A DNA stretch of 64,000 nt. Source: Cellulomonas rhizosphaerae. Lineage in GTDB: Bacteria; Actinomycetota; Actinomycetes; Actinomycetales; Cellulomonadaceae. Of the stretch, positions 9,089 to 18,215 are shown one piece after another (the first letter of the stretch is position 1; the number at the start of each line of letters is the position of its first letter). Below the pieces are notes generated by a model. The model saw only the letters and a list, made by a program, of their open reading frames with translations. It made no database searches and was not told where the DNA came from. A program made the position numbers and the translations under genes. The stretch is from the NCBI RefSeq assembly GCF_003470205.1, contig NZ_QWKP01000222.1, forward strand, positions 1 to 64,000, given 5' to 3'.

Positions 9089-10047
9089 GGCGCGCGGGCT
9101 GGGGGCTGGCCGGCCTCGCGGCGCTGGTCGGCGTCGTCCTGGCGATCCCCCTGGGTGCGGGGAGGCTCGGCGTCGCCCAGCTCGTCTCGTTCCGGGCGGG
9201 CATCGCGGTCGCGAGCGGCACCGCGGCGCTGGGTGTCGTCGCGCTGAGCCTGGTGCTCCCCCGTCCCGCGCGCACGGCGGCGATCCCGCTCGTCGTCGCG
9301 CTGGCGCTCGGCGGTGCCGCGCAGGTGGGCGTGCTGGTCGCCCGGTCCTCGGCGCCCGAGCCCGAGGCGCACGGCGGGGAGTCGCACGTCGTGCTGTCGT
9401 TCAACACCCTGGGCCGCGCCCGGCCGGACACGCTCGCGGCGCTCGTGCGCGAGCAGGGCGCGGACGTCGTCGTGCTGCCCGAGACCTCGGCCGCGACCGC
9501 GGACGCGACGGCCGCGATCCTCGCCGACGAGGGCATCGCGATGCAGGTCCGCACCGCGCCCAGCGTCGACGCGTTCGTCGACGGCGTGGCGCTGCTCGTC
9601 TCCCCCGCGGTAGGCGACTACCCCGACGCGGAGATCCTGCCGATGCGTCACGGCGCGCTGCGGGTGACGGCCCAGGACCGCCCGACGATCGTCGCCGTCC
9701 ACCCGGTCTCGCCGAGCTCGGTCGGCTCGATGGCGACCTGGCGCACGGAGAGCAGGGCGGCCGCCGACGCGTGTACCGAGAACCCCGGCGCGATCGTCGC
9801 GGGCGACTTCAACGCGACGCTCGACCACCCCGCCCTCCAGCACCTGGGGTCGTGCGTCGACGCCGCGGACGCGGTCGGCCGGTCGACGAGCGGCACGTGG
9901 CCGGCGAGCGCCCCGACCTGGCTCGCGACGCCGATCGACCACGTGCTCGTCGACGGCCGGGCCTGGCGCGTGCTGGACTTCGACGTCCTGCCGGCGACCG
10001 GCGGCAGCGACCACCGCCCGATCGTGGCGACCATCGAGCGCCGCTAG
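9085..10047 (+). CDS. Membrane-anchored endonuclease/exonuclease/phosphatase family protein
   Basis: 320 residues. Three hydrophobic segments fill about residues 5-90. A DNase I-like EEP domain follows, with VLSFNTLG (start of the fold), VVLPETS (metal-binding Glu), GDFNATLDHPAL and GGSDHRPIVATI (catalytic Asp-His). Such proteins are predicted metal-dependent phosphoesterases acting outside the membrane; the substrate is unknown. The GTG start overlaps the panB stop by 4 nt, so it is translationally coupled to panB, although no link to pantothenate is known. It converges on the YitT gene. Confidence 0.85.
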   Translation: MRRAGWGLAGLAALVGVVLAIPLGAGRLGVAQLVSFRAGIAVASGTAALGVVALSLVLPRPARTAAIPLVVALALGGAAQVGVLVARSSAPEPEAHGGESHVVLSFNTLGRARPDTLAALVREQGADVVVLPETSAATADATAAILADEGIAMQVRTAPSVDAFVDGVALLVSPAVGDYPDAEILPMRHGALRVTAQDRPTIVAVHPVSPSSVGSMATWRTESRAAADACTENPGAIVAGDFNATLDHPALQHLGSCVDAADAVGRSTSGTWPASAPTWLATPIDHVLVDGRAWRVLDFDVLPATGGSDHRPIVATIERR

Positions 10048-10053
10048 GAACCC

Positions 10054-10683
10054 TCAGTAGCCGAGGTACCGACCCGGGCGGTGATTCAGCGCGACGATGA
10101 GGTTGAGCAGGAAGGCTCCGGCCGCCGAGAGCAGGACGGTGCCAGGACCGACGACCGTGAACGCCGCGAGCACGACGACGGTGTCGAGCACCATCTGCAC
10201 GTAGCCCGCCCGCCAACCGGCCCGGTCCTGCAGGATCAGCGCGACGATGGTGAACCCGCCGACGCTGGAGCCGTGCCGGAACAGGATGAGCAGGCCCACG
10301 CCGGCCAGCACGTTGCCCGCGAGCACGCCGTAGGCGGTGGGGAGGTCCACGGCCCCGAAGATCTGTGCGTGCAGCCCGCTCATCGTCGAGACCAGGGCGA
10401 TGCACAGCGCCGTGCGCAGCGTGAAGCCCCAGCCGCGCTGGTGGATCGCCAGCAGCAGGAACGGCAGGTTGACCAGCGCGAACAGCACCCCGAAGGGCAG
10501 CTCGACCACGTGCACGAGCAGCAGCGACAGCCCGGCCGTCCCGCCCGTCACCGCGTCGACCGAACGCAGCAGGAACAGCCCGAGCGAGAGCACGAACGTG
10601 CCGATGAAGATGCCGAGGGCGTCCTCGAGACGCGAGTGCTTGGCCGCGTCGATCGTCGGTGCCGTCTGGGTGGCTGAGGTCAT
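10054..10683 (-). CDS. YitT family integral membrane protein
   Basis: 209 residues, mostly hydrophobic, with five or six predicted membrane segments. The family pattern includes [29 protein letters not shown] and [14 protein letters not shown], matching YitT/YczE-like proteins of unknown function. It lacks the DUF2179 cytoplasmic tail of the longer YitT members. The ATG has GGAGG 7 nt upstream. The 54-residue gene upstream (start 10914) is on the same strand, 66 nt away. Confidence 0.78.
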   Translation of the reverse strand: MTSATQTAPTIDAAKHSRLEDALGIFIGTFVLSLGLFLLRSVDAVTGGTAGLSLLLVHVVELPFGVLFALVNLPFLLLAIHQRGWGFTLRTALCIALVSTMSGLHAQIFGAVDLPTAYGVLAGNVLAGVGLLILFRHGSSVGGFTIVALILQDRAGWRAGYVQMVLDTVVVLAAFTVVGPGTVLLSAAGAFLLNLIVALNHRPGRYLGY

Positions 10684-10749
10684 GGATGGTCCTCCGGGGC
10701 GTCACGCGCCGGGCGGGGGTGGTGCCCAGCGGCGGACCATCCTCACACG

Positions 10750-10914
10750 TCAGTCCTCTTCGGCCTCCCACTCCTTCGCGCGGGCCTTGGCCTTGTCCAG
10801 CGCGTGCGCCGCCTCGTCGCGGCTCCCGTACGGACCCATGAGCTTGCTCCAGTCGCTCGTGCGACCCTCCTCGACCTCGTGGGTCTCGGTGTTGAACCAG
10901 AAGTCTCCGGCCAT
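10750..10914 (-). CDS. Small conserved protein, 54 aa (SPOR-domain-like)
   Basis: [17 protein letters not shown] opens a 54-residue, acidic-tailed protein. It resembles short actinobacterial SPOR-domain-annotated proteins, in which a WF..T..VE segment precedes a helix; the helix here reads [25 protein letters not shown] lies 8 nt before the ATG. It is divergent from map. The function is unknown and the SPOR assignment is tentative. Confidence 0.7.
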   Translation of the reverse strand: MAGDFWFNTETHEVEEGRTSDWSKLMGPYGSRDEAAHALDKAKARAKEWEAEED

Positions 10915-10959
10915 CGTCGTGCTCCTCTCACATCCCGGGTCGAGCCCCGGACCTGCTCG

Positions 10960-10965
10960 TAGACT
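10960..10965 (+). promoter_or_regulatory. -10 box of leaderless map promoter
   Basis: TAGACT followed by 7 nt and the ATG of map, with no ribosome-binding site between. The transcript is predicted to start at or next to the A of the start codon. Confidence 0.6.
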
Positions 10966-10972
10966 GCCAGGC

Positions 10973-11842
10973 ATGTCGCCCGTGCACAGCCGCAACGCCC
11001 TCGTCCCGGGCACGATCAGCCCTCGTCGTGCCGTCCCGTCCAACATCGCGCGGCCGGAGTACGTCGGCAAGCCGGGGCCGGCCCCGTGGCGCGGACCGGA
11101 CGTGTTCGACGACGAGACGATCGCCGCGATCCGCGTCGCCGCCCGCATCGGTGCGCAGGCGCTCGAGGAGGTCGGCAAGCACGTCGCCCCGGGCGTGACG
11201 ACCGACGAGCTCGACGCGATCGGCCACGAGTTCCTCGTCGACCACGGCGCGTACCCCTCGACGCTCGGCTACCGCGGCTTCGCCAAGTCGCTGTGCACCT
11301 CGGTCAACGAGGTCATCTGCCACGGCATCCCGGACTCGACCGTCATCGAGGACGGCGACATCGTCAACATCGACGTCACGGCGTTCATCGGCGGCGTGCA
11401 CGGCGACAACAACGCGACGTTCCTCGCCGGGGACGTCGACGAGGAGTCGCGCCTGCTCGTCGAGCGCACGCGCGAGGCGCTCGACCGGGCCATCAAGGCG
11501 GTCAAGCCGGGGCGCGAGATCAACGTGATCGGCCGCGTGATCGAGAAGTACGCGACCCGGTTCGGGTACGGCGTGGTGCGTGACTACACGGGTCACGGCG
11601 TGGGCCCGGCGTTCCACACGGGGCTCGTCGTGCCGCACTACGACGCCGCGCCGTTGTACGAGACGGTCATCGAACCCGGCATGGTCTTCACCATCGAACC
11701 GATGCTCAACCTGGGAACACCTGATTGGATCATGTGGGACGACGACTGGACGGTCCTGACGGCCGACGGTCGTCGCAGTGCGCAGTTCGAGCACACCCTG
11801 CTGGTCACCGAAGACGGAGCGGAGATCCTGACACTGCCATGA
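10973..11842 (+). CDS. map: Type I methionine aminopeptidase
   Basis: Removes the N-terminal methionine from new proteins. 289 residues. The five metal ligands are visible: Asp in [10 protein letters not shown], Asp in GVHGDNN, His in [11 protein letters not shown], Glu in FTIEPM and Glu in AQFEHTLL. An N-terminal extension (about 40 residues, with [12 protein letters not shown]) is typical of actinobacterial MapB-type enzymes. The open frame runs far upstream, but the start is placed at ATG 10973, right after a -10 box. The stop overlaps the ppgK start by 4 nt (ATGA). Confidence 0.95.
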   Translation: MSPVHSRNALVPGTISPRRAVPSNIARPEYVGKPGPAPWRGPDVFDDETIAAIRVAARIGAQALEEVGKHVAPGVTTDELDAIGHEFLVDHGAYPSTLGYRGFAKSLCTSVNEVICHGIPDSTVIEDGDIVNIDVTAFIGGVHGDNNATFLAGDVDEESRLLVERTREALDRAIKAVKPGREINVIGRVIEKYATRFGYGVVRDYTGHGVGPAFHTGLVVPHYDAAPLYETVIEPGMVFTIEPMLNLGTPDWIMWDDDWTVLTADGRRSAQFEHTLLVTEDGAEILTLP

Positions 11843-12612
11843 GCCACCACAAGCACTCCAAGAAGCACGACATCGCCTTCGGGATCGACATCGGTGGCAG
11901 CGGCATCAAGGGCGCGCCGGTCGACCTCGACAAGGGCGAGTTCGCGAAGGACCGCCTGCGGATCCCCACGCCCCAGCCCGCCACGCCCGACGCGGTCGCC
12001 AAGACCGTCGCGGAGATCGTCGACTCGTTCGACCTCGACAAGCACGTGCCGATCGGCGTGACGTTCCCGGCCGTGATGCTGCACGGCGTCGCGCAGTCGG
12101 CGGCGAACGTGGACGCGTCGTGGATCGGCACCGACGCGCAGAAGCTGTTCAGCGACGCGACCGGTCGCCGCGTGGTCGCCGTCAACGACGCCGACGCCGC
12201 CGGCTTCGCGGAGGTCGCCTACGGCGCCGCTGCCGACGTCAAGGGCGTCGTGCTCATCGTGACGCTCGGCACGGGGATCGGCTCGGCGCTCGTCGTCGAC
12301 GGCCACCTGGTCCCCAACACCGAGCTCGGTCACCTCGAGATCGACGGGCACGACGCCGAGTCGCGCGCCGCCGAGTCCGTGCGCGACCGCGAGGGCCTCG
12401 ACTGGGAGCAGTGGGCGCAGCGCCTGCAGCGCTACTTCACGGTCGTCGAGAACCTGTTCTGGCCCGACCTCATCGTGGTCGGCGGCGGCGTGAGCAAGCA
12501 CCACAAGGACTTCCTGCCGCTGCTCGACATCCGCTCCACGATCGTGCCGGCCAAGCTGTTCAACGCGGCCGGCATCGTCGGCGCGGCTGCCCTGGCGGCC
12601 GACGAGGACTGA
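11839..12612 (+). CDS. ppgK: Polyphosphate glucokinase (ROK family)
   Basis: Phosphorylates glucose using polyphosphate (and ATP in many actinobacteria), feeding glycolysis. 257 residues. The phosphate-1 motif is [11 protein letters not shown], the phosphate-2 motif [24 protein letters not shown] and the C-terminal [15 protein letters not shown] are typical of PpgK. A His/Lys-rich start ([11 protein letters not shown]) precedes the core. It is translationally coupled to map. Glucose released by the maltose-pathway enzymes at 52-62 kb would be a natural substrate. Confidence 0.95.
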   Translation: MSHHKHSKKHDIAFGIDIGGSGIKGAPVDLDKGEFAKDRLRIPTPQPATPDAVAKTVAEIVDSFDLDKHVPIGVTFPAVMLHGVAQSAANVDASWIGTDAQKLFSDATGRRVVAVNDADAAGFAEVAYGAAADVKGVVLIVTLGTGIGSALVVDGHLVPNTELGHLEIDGHDAESRAAESVRDREGLDWEQWAQRLQRYFTVVENLFWPDLIVVGGGVSKHHKDFLPLLDIRSTIVPAKLFNAAGIVGAAALAADED

Positions 12613-12631
12613 CGCCTGGTCGTCGAGGAGC

Positions 12632-14569
12632 TCACTCCCCCAGCACGGGCTTGAGCTCCTCGACGTGCCACCGCCGGCGCCAGCGCACGACGAGCACGCC
12701 CGCCGCGACGGCCACCGCGAGGAACCCGGCCACGACGAGCAGGTCGAGGCCCAGGCGGTCGGACGGGCCGCCGGTCATCGCGATGCGCAGCCCGTCGACG
12801 ACGTACGTCATGGGCAGCACCGGGTGCAGCGCCTGGAAGAAACCGGGCAGCGTCTGCACCGGGGAGATCCCGGCGCAGCTGGTCAGCTGGAGCATGAGCA
12901 GCACGAGCGCGATCGACGAGCCGACCACGCCCCACGCGGTGCGCAGCGCGTGCGCGATCGCCGTGAACGCGAGCGACCCGAGCGTGACCAGGCCGAGCAG
13001 CCCCGGCCACGAGACGGGGTCGAGCCCGAGCGTCAGCACGATGACCGCCGTGAGCACCCAGCCGCCGACGATCCCGACGACCGCCACGGGAAGGAAGCCC
13101 GCCAGTGCGACGGTGACCGACGACGCCCGTGAGGTCAGCCCGCGCGGGTTGATCGGCCGCAGCACCGTGAACGCGACGACGCCGAACACGCACAGCGCGA
13201 TGCCGAAGAAGAACGGCGCGAGCCCGGCGCCGTAGGTCGGGGCGAGGTTGACGCCCTTCTCCTCGACGAGCGACGGCGACGAGATCGCGTCCGCCGTCGC
13301 CTCGGGGTCGTCGATGTGCGGCACCTTGCCCGCCGCGCCGGTCAGCGAGTCGGCGAGCTTGGTCGCGCCGTCGTCGAGCTTCTGCGTGCCGTCCGCGAGC
13401 TGCGCGGCGCCGTCCTGGGCGTCGCTCAGCGCCGGGACCAGGTCGGCGAGGCCGTCGGCGACCTGGCGCGAGCCCGTGGCCAGCGCGTCGATGTCGTCGC
13501 GGGCGCCGGAGATCTTCTTCTCGATGGCCGGTGCCTTCGCGCCGATCGCGTCGGCCGCGCTCTGGGCATCCTTCGCCGCGGCGGCCACGTCCTTGGTCGC
13601 AGCGGTGACGTCGTCGGCGCGCGCGGCCGCCGCCTCCGCCGCGTCGTGCGCGGTCGTGAACGTGCGGTCGTCGGCGAGCTCGGGATGTGCAGCCGCCAGG
13701 GCGTCGAGCGCCGCCACCGTGGCGGTCGTCTGGGCCCCGATGCTGCTCGCGCCCGTCGCGACGGCGTCGGTGAGGTCGCTGACGGCCGCAGTCACGTCGC
13801 CCGCCGCGTCGACGGCACCGGGCAGCAGCGGCAGCAGGTCGTCCGTCACGGGGTCGACGACGGCCGCGATCTGCTCGTTGCCGTCGGCCACCTTCTCGGC
13901 CCCGTCGCGGAGCTTCGTCGTGCCCGTGACCGCTGTCTTGAGGCCCGACGAGAGCTTCGTCGCGCCGTCGTGAGCGGCCGCGGCACCGTCTGCGAGGTCC
14001 GACGCGCCCTTCGCCGCGTCCTTGAGCCCGCTCTTCAGCTCCCCGAGGTCGCCGAACGCCACGCGCAGGTAGGCCGCGAGCGCGGCCTGGTTGATGCGCT
14101 CCTGCAGCTCGAGGGCCGCCCCACGCGACGCGACCGACACGATGAACCCGTTCGCGCCGTCGCGGGCCAGCACCACGCGCGCCGCCTGCGGAGAGCCGCC
14201 CTCGACCGAGGCCAGGTTCGCCGAGAAGTCGGACGGGATCGTGATGACCATGAGGTACCGGCCGGCGGCGAGACCGTCGGCGGCCTCGGCCGCGTCGGTG
14301 GGCGTCCAGTCGACGACCGGCTCCTTCTCGAGCTCGTCGACCATCTGGTCGCCGGCGGTCACCTTCTCGCCGTCGTCGGTCGTCACCGGGACGTCGTCGT
14401 TGACGACCGCGACCTTGATCGTGTCGACCTTGCCGTAGGGGTCCCAGTTGGACCACAGGTACAGGCCGCCGTACAGCGTCGGGACCAGGACGAGGAAGCC
14501 GATCGCGAGCCGCTCGAGCGGGCGACGGTAGCGGCGCAGCTCGGCGACCGTCAGGGCGAGGACGTTCAT
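12632..14569 (-). CDS. YhgE/Pip family membrane protein
   Basis: 645 residues. One membrane segment lies near the N-terminus (IGFLVLVPTLYGGLYLW). Next comes an extracytoplasmic region with the YhgE/Pip N-domain (VAVVNDDVPV...) and a long Ala-rich helical stretch with repeated LxDGAxKLxxG-type units (about 230-430). Five C-terminal membrane segments follow. The phage-infection protein fold is an ABC-2-type permease relative. The start was set at ATG 14569 because it overlaps the stop of the upstream ATPase-like gene (ATGA) and members begin with a short cytoplasmic helix. It is probably exported or complexed with the ATPase-like partner. Substrate unknown. Confidence 0.88.
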   Translation of the reverse strand: MNVLALTVAELRRYRRPLERLAIGFLVLVPTLYGGLYLWSNWDPYGKVDTIKVAVVNDDVPVTTDDGEKVTAGDQMVDELEKEPVVDWTPTDAAEAADGLAAGRYLMVITIPSDFSANLASVEGGSPQAARVVLARDGANGFIVSVASRGAALELQERINQAALAAYLRVAFGDLGELKSGLKDAAKGASDLADGAAAAHDGATKLSSGLKTAVTGTTKLRDGAEKVADGNEQIAAVVDPVTDDLLPLLPGAVDAAGDVTAAVSDLTDAVATGASSIGAQTTATVAALDALAAAHPELADDRTFTTAHDAAEAAAARADDVTAATKDVAAAAKDAQSAADAIGAKAPAIEKKISGARDDIDALATGSRQVADGLADLVPALSDAQDGAAQLADGTQKLDDGATKLADSLTGAAGKVPHIDDPEATADAISSPSLVEEKGVNLAPTYGAGLAPFFFGIALCVFGVVAFTVLRPINPRGLTSRASSVTVALAGFLPVAVVGIVGGWVLTAVIVLTLGLDPVSWPGLLGLVTLGSLAFTAIAHALRTAWGVVGSSIALVLLMLQLTSCAGISPVQTLPGFFQALHPVLPMTYVVDGLRIAMTGGPSDRLGLDLLVVAGFLAVAVAAGVLVVRWRRRWHVEELKPVLGE

Positions 14570-15402
14570 CGGGTCTCCCGGACCTGGGCGGCTGCATGGA
14601 CCGCGTCGTGGATCGGCATGTCGAGCACGCGGGCCAGTTCCGCGCCGCTGGGACGGGTCGCGGCGGAGATCACGACGACGCCGGTCGCGGCCACGTCGGC
14701 CAGCGCGTCGCCCAAGCGGCGGTGCTCGGCCTCGCTCAGCCCGCGGTCGACGTCGTCGACGACGAGCACCTCGTGCGGGGCGGCCAGGGCGAGCGCGACG
14801 GCGAGCAGCGTGCGGTCGACCGCGGCGAGCTCGTCGACGAGCTCGTGCGGGTCCACGGCGAGCCCGACGAGGGCCGCGGCCTCGTCGTACCCGAGGGTCT
14901 GGACGTCCTCGCGGCGGTGGACGTGGTCCCACCGGCGTCGCTCGGCGGCGGCCTCGCGGACCCGCTGCTGGCCTTCGAGCTCGATCGGAGGCCCGACCTG
15001 GGCCACGGCGGTCCGACGCCTGACCGCCCGTGCCTGCGCGGCGCCTGTGCGGCCGGTCGGGACCGGGCGGCCGAGGACCGACAGGTCACCTGTGCTGTGC
15101 CGCGCCCGGCCGACGAGAGCGAGCAGCAGCATCGATCGGCCCGTGCCGCCGCTGCCGACGACCTCGATCGCGTCGCCCGGGTGTGCCGTGAGGGTGACGT
15201 GGCGGAAGACCCAGCCCGTGCGCAGGTGGAGGCCGAGGGCGTGGGCCTCGATGGCGGGCGCTGGCTCCGGTTCGGGCTCGTCGGCCGACTCGTCCTCGTC
15301 GACGTCGGGCTCCTGCGGCCCCGACTCCGCGGGGTCTGGTGCCGACTCCCCGGCTTCCGGCGTTCCCGGCTCGTCGGGGCGGCTGTCGTCGGCGTCGGGC
15401 AT
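14566..15402 (-). CDS. Degenerate ABC-type ATP-binding protein paired with YhgE/Pip
   Basis: 278 residues. The first 50 are acidic and Pro/Glu-rich, probably disordered. An ABC nucleotide-binding-domain-like core follows with clear departures. The Walker A motif is GSGGTGRS, with Arg where Lys is required. The LSGGQ signature is absent (its place reads LAAVDRTLLAVALALAA). Walker B is VLVVDDVDRG, with Asp rather than the catalytic Glu. It is thus unlikely to hydrolyse ATP like a normal transporter ATPase. GGAGG lies 6 nt before the ATG. Coupled by ATGA to the YhgE/Pip gene, it probably forms a complex with it. Confidence 0.72.
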   Translation of the reverse strand: MPDADDSRPDEPGTPEAGESAPDPAESGPQEPDVDEDESADEPEPEPAPAIEAHALGLHLRTGWVFRHVTLTAHPGDAIEVVGSGGTGRSMLLLALVGRARHSTGDLSVLGRPVPTGRTGAAQARAVRRRTAVAQVGPPIELEGQQRVREAAAERRRWDHVHRREDVQTLGYDEAAALVGLAVDPHELVDELAAVDRTLLAVALALAAPHEVLVVDDVDRGLSEAEHRRLGDALADVAATGVVVISAATRPSGAELARVLDMPIHDAVHAAAQVRETR

Positions 15403-15520
15403 GGATGACCTCCTGCGACCAGATGACCTGGACCTGCGCGGTTGCTCCTAGCATGTCGGCTCCCCACGAGAGACGCGCGAGCACCGCGCACCGGCGGCCG
15501 TCGGATGTCACGATGGGCCG

Positions 15521-15814
15521 ATGCGCTGGGTCCTCGTCGTCGCCGCCGTGGTCCTCGTCGCGCTTCTCGTCGACCGCCTCGTCGCCCGTGGCGTCTTCGA
15601 CCGGCGACGTGAGCGCCCGCGGTCCACCGGCGGCGCCTCGTCGTCCGGGATGCTCGGCGACTTCATCGAGGTCTTCCAGCCCAACCGCGTCCACCTGACC
15701 GCCGAGCAGGAGCGCCAGCAGCTCGACATCGACTACGCCGGCGACGACGCCCCGCCGTTCGACATCGACTCCGGGACCGTCACCCTGCGACCGTCCACCC
15801 CGAAGGAGCACTGA
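15521..15814 (+). CDS. Small membrane protein with DUF6191-like C-terminus
   Basis: 97 residues: an N-terminal membrane helix (WVLVVAAVVLVALLVDRLV), a basic linker, then FIEVFQPNRVHLTAEQERQQ and a C-terminal DIDSGTVTLRP. The second half matches the pattern I recall for DUF6191 proteins (pG..Ht..E...q.ldr.d, then IDLdsG.V.l). The function is unknown. Its stop and the next start share TGATG, so it is coupled to the VOC gene. Confidence 0.7.
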   Translation: MRWVLVVAAVVLVALLVDRLVARGVFDRRRERPRSTGGASSSGMLGDFIEVFQPNRVHLTAEQERQQLDIDYAGDDAPPFDIDSGTVTLRPSTPKEH

Positions 15815-16206
15815 TGGGCCTCGTCGTCTCGCACCTCTCGATCGACTGCACCGACCCGAACGCGCTGGCCGGCTGGTGGGCGGAGGTGCTCGGCTGGGAA
15901 CGCGCGTGGGACGAGGACCCGGACGACGACGAGGTGGGCATCCGTGCGGCCGACCGCTCCGCCGAGTGGCTGTTCCTCAAGGTCCCCGAGGCGAAGGCGG
16001 TGAAGAACCGCCTGCACCCGGACCTGCGGCCGCCGGACGGCTCCGACCAGGCCACCGAGCTCGCCCGCCTGCTCGCGCTCGGCGCGACGCCCGTCGACAT
16101 CGGGCAGGGGCCCGAGGTCCTGTGGCACGTTCTGGCCGACCCGGAGGGCAACGAGTTCTGCCTCCTGCTGCGCACCCCGGCCCAGGTCCGGGCCGACGGC
16201 GACTAG
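15814..16206 (+). CDS. VOC family (glyoxalase-like) protein
   Basis: 130 residues with the paired beta-alpha-beta-beta-beta layout of the vicinal oxygen chelate fold. It opens SHLSIDCTDPNALAGWWAEVLGW, has WLFLKVPEAKAVKNRLHPDL in the middle and ends HVLADPEGNEFCLL. This is the glyoxalase_6 type, common in actinobacteria and without an assigned substrate. AAGGAG lies 6 nt before the ATG. It converges on, and overlaps by 4 nt, the first GNAT gene. Confidence 0.82.
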   Translation: MGLVVSHLSIDCTDPNALAGWWAEVLGWERAWDEDPDDDEVGIRAADRSAEWLFLKVPEAKAVKNRLHPDLRPPDGSDQATELARLLALGATPVDIGQGPEVLWHVLADPEGNEFCLLLRTPAQVRADGD

Positions 16207-16826
16207 CCCCGCCGAGCGGGCCGCCACATCGCTGCGGGCCGCGCACCCTCGACCGCGGTGATGATCGACGTCGTCGCGAACCCGTGCCGCGCGTACAGGC
16301 GCCGGTTCTGCTCGCTCGACGACTCCAGGTACGCGGGCATCGCGTCGGCGTCGACGACGGCCAGGCGTGCGGCGAGCAGCGCGGAGCCGACACCCGCCCC
16401 GCGGGCCTCGTCGGCCGCGCCGATCATCGCGAGGTACCAGTGGGGCTCCGACGGCCGGTGCGTCGCCAGCCGCGTTTGGTTGCGCGCCGCGCGGACCATC
16501 CCGCGGACCCCGAGGGCACGGAGGAACGCCGGGAGCTCGGCCGCCTCGTGCGCGAGGTGGGCCAGCGACGAGACCCGACCGGGCGGCTCCCAGAGCGCGA
16601 CGCCGACGAGCGTCCCGTCGTCGGCTCGTCGAGCGAGGTCCACGTGCCCGTGCCGGAGCGGGCCGCTGCTGATCAGGGGACGGAAGAGCGCGGCGAGCTG
16701 CGCCACGGTCGGTCGTCCGAGGCCCGTGATCGCCAGCGTCGCGGCGTCGTCCCGGAACGCCTCGGCGAGGACGTCGGCGGCCGCGGGGACGTCGGCGCGG
16801 GTCGCGGACGTGACCACGAGCTCCAT
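16203..16826 (-). CDS. GNAT family N-acetyltransferase
   Basis: 207 residues. The acetyl-CoA site is in YLAMIGAADEARGAGVGSALL (R/Q-x-x-G-x-G/A loop), followed by AYLESSSEQNRRLYARHGFATT, typical of the Rv-type GNAT group that ends near MWRP. The substrate is unknown. The start ATG 16826 overlaps the stop of the next GNAT gene (ATGA), so the two are coupled; the longer open frame through that gene is not used. Confidence 0.83.
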   Translation of the reverse strand: MELVVTSATRADVPAAADVLAEAFRDDAATLAITGLGRPTVAQLAALFRPLISSGPLRHGHVDLARRADDGTLVGVALWEPPGRVSSLAHLAHEAAELPAFLRALGVRGMVRAARNQTRLATHRPSEPHWYLAMIGAADEARGAGVGSALLAARLAVVDADAMPAYLESSSEQNRRLYARHGFATTSIITAVEGARPAAMWRPARRG

Positions 16827-17449
16827 CAGCGAGGCACGGAGTGCATCCAGCCGGCGTACGGCGTGCACCGCTGCTCGTCGCCCGACCACTCGCTCTCGAC
16901 CGCTGCGTACACGAACGCGTCGTGCCAGCAGGGCTGCCCGTCCGCGTCCGTCGAGAACGCCGCCACCTGGCGCAGGTGCCCCTCGCGCCGCATGCCCAGC
17001 CGCTCGAGCAGCGCCGACGAGCGCGTGTTGCGCGGGTCGCAGCGGGCGGTGACGCGGTGCGCACCCCACGCGCGGAAGCAGACGTCGAGCAGCCCGGCGG
17101 TCGCCTCCGTCGCATAGCCCCGCCCCCAGATGCCCGGGTCGAAGACGTAGCCCAGCGTGTACGACCGCCACGCCTGGGGCTCGTCGAGCCGCAGGTACAG
17201 GTTCCCGACGAGGCGCTCGTCCGAGCGCAGGCAGACGGCCCAGAACGCGGCGTCGCCCGCCCGCTCGAGGGCGAGCTCGTGGCACTGCGCGCGCGGCTGA
17301 GGGCCGTACGGCTCGAACTGCACGGCCTCGGGCTGCGAGAGGTAGGCGTGCAGGGCATCGCCGTCCGCGGCCGTGAACCGTCGCAGCAGCAGCCGGTCAG
17401 TGCGGATCGTCTCGTGCGCGCCGACACCCTGGACCGTGATCACGGTCAC
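16826..17449 (-). CDS. GNAT family N-acetyltransferase (RimJ/RimL-like)
   Basis: About 207 residues. Features are TIRTDRLLLRRFTAADGDALHAYL at the N-terminus, the acetyl-CoA loop GRGYATEATAGLLD, and ARCDPRNTRSSALLERLGMRREG, the pattern of ribosomal-protein-alanine acetyltransferase-like enzymes. The start is uncertain: GTG 17449 has GGAGG 8 nt upstream, and GTG 17452 is adjacent. The open frame extends to 17638 but the extra part is low-complexity. First gene of a two-gene GNAT pair. Confidence 0.85.
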   Translation of the reverse strand: MTVITVQGVGAHETIRTDRLLLRRFTAADGDALHAYLSQPEAVQFEPYGPQPRAQCHELALERAGDAAFWAVCLRSDERLVGNLYLRLDEPQAWRSYTLGYVFDPGIWGRGYATEATAGLLDVCFRAWGAHRVTARCDPRNTRSSALLERLGMRREGHLRQVAAFSTDADGQPCWHDAFVYAAVESEWSGDEQRCTPYAGWMHSVPR

Positions 17450-17588
17450 CACCCTGGCCTCCGCTCCGCGCCCGCCACCTGGACCTTCGTCCCCCCTCGA
17501 CCGTGGGCGCGGCGGCGCGACGGCGCGTCGCGTGCGACCCGCGCTCGCACCGTGGGACGCGCTGTCGGGCCCGCCGTCGGCGAGCACG

Positions 17589-18092
17589 TCAGGCACGCAG
17601 CCTGGACCAGATGCGGATCGGCGCACCGTCACGCTCATCCAAGCGTTCCTCCGTGACCGCGAAGCCGGCGCGACGCGCGACCGCCTCGCTGGCGTCGTTC
17701 CCGACGAGCGTCGTCACGTGGACTTCCTCTGCCCCGTGATCCAGCGCCCAGTCCGCGAGCGCAACGACCGCGCGCGTCGCGACCCCTCGGCCGCGCCCGC
17801 CGGGCAGCAGCGCGTAGAACACGTCGGGAGTCGACCCGTCCAGGCCCGAAATCCCCACCATGCCGACCGGTCCCTGCGCGGTCCGGATGACGTACCGCAC
17901 CGCGAGTCCGGCACGGGCGATGGTCCGCGCCACCCGCTCGCGCGCGGCGGGCTCGCTCAGGTCGGGCGGGTAGAACGTCCACCGCGGCACATCCGCCACG
18001 CGCGAGAGCGCTTGCTCGACCGGCCAGTCCGCGGGGACGTACGCCTGCATCACCTCGCCGGCCGTGGCGATCTCGTCGGGCGGCGTCTGCAC
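17589..18092 (-). CDS. GNAT family N-acetyltransferase
   Basis: 167 residues. RWTFYPPDLSEPAARERV, VGMVGISGLDGSTPDVFY, the cofactor loop LPGGRGRGVATRAVVALADWAL, and TTLVGNDASEAVARRAGF define an Acetyltransf_3-type enzyme. The start at GTG 18092 is supported by a TAGCGT box 7 nt upstream. Third GNAT gene in a row, but separated by 139 nt and with its own promoter. Confidence 0.82.
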   Translation of the reverse strand: MQTPPDEIATAGEVMQAYVPADWPVEQALSRVADVPRWTFYPPDLSEPAARERVARTIARAGLAVRYVIRTAQGPVGMVGISGLDGSTPDVFYALLPGGRGRGVATRAVVALADWALDHGAEEVHVTTLVGNDASEAVARRAGFAVTEERLDERDGAPIRIWSRLRA

Positions 18093-18099
18093 GCTCCCC

Positions 18100-18105
18100 A
18101 CGCTA
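18100..18105 (-). promoter_or_regulatory. -10 box of leaderless GNAT promoter
   Basis: TAGCGT on the minus strand, 7 nt before GTG 18092. The stretch TAGCGT-GGGGAGC-GTG closely matches the one before the Nif3 gene (TAGCGT-GCGGAGC-GTG). Confidence 0.6.
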
Positions 18106-18215
18106 GCGAGGCCGGGCGGGGCGGCGCCCGGTGAGTGCTCGCGTGGCAGCACTCGCCGTGCGTGGGCACACCGCGCAGCTCTTGACTCCGCTCATCGCGG
18201 TGCCGATGCAAACCC

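Noticed and set aside
17453-17638. Longer N-terminus for the RimJ/RimL-like GNAT protein
   Set aside because: The extra residues are low-complexity and GGAGG lies just before GTG 17449/17452.
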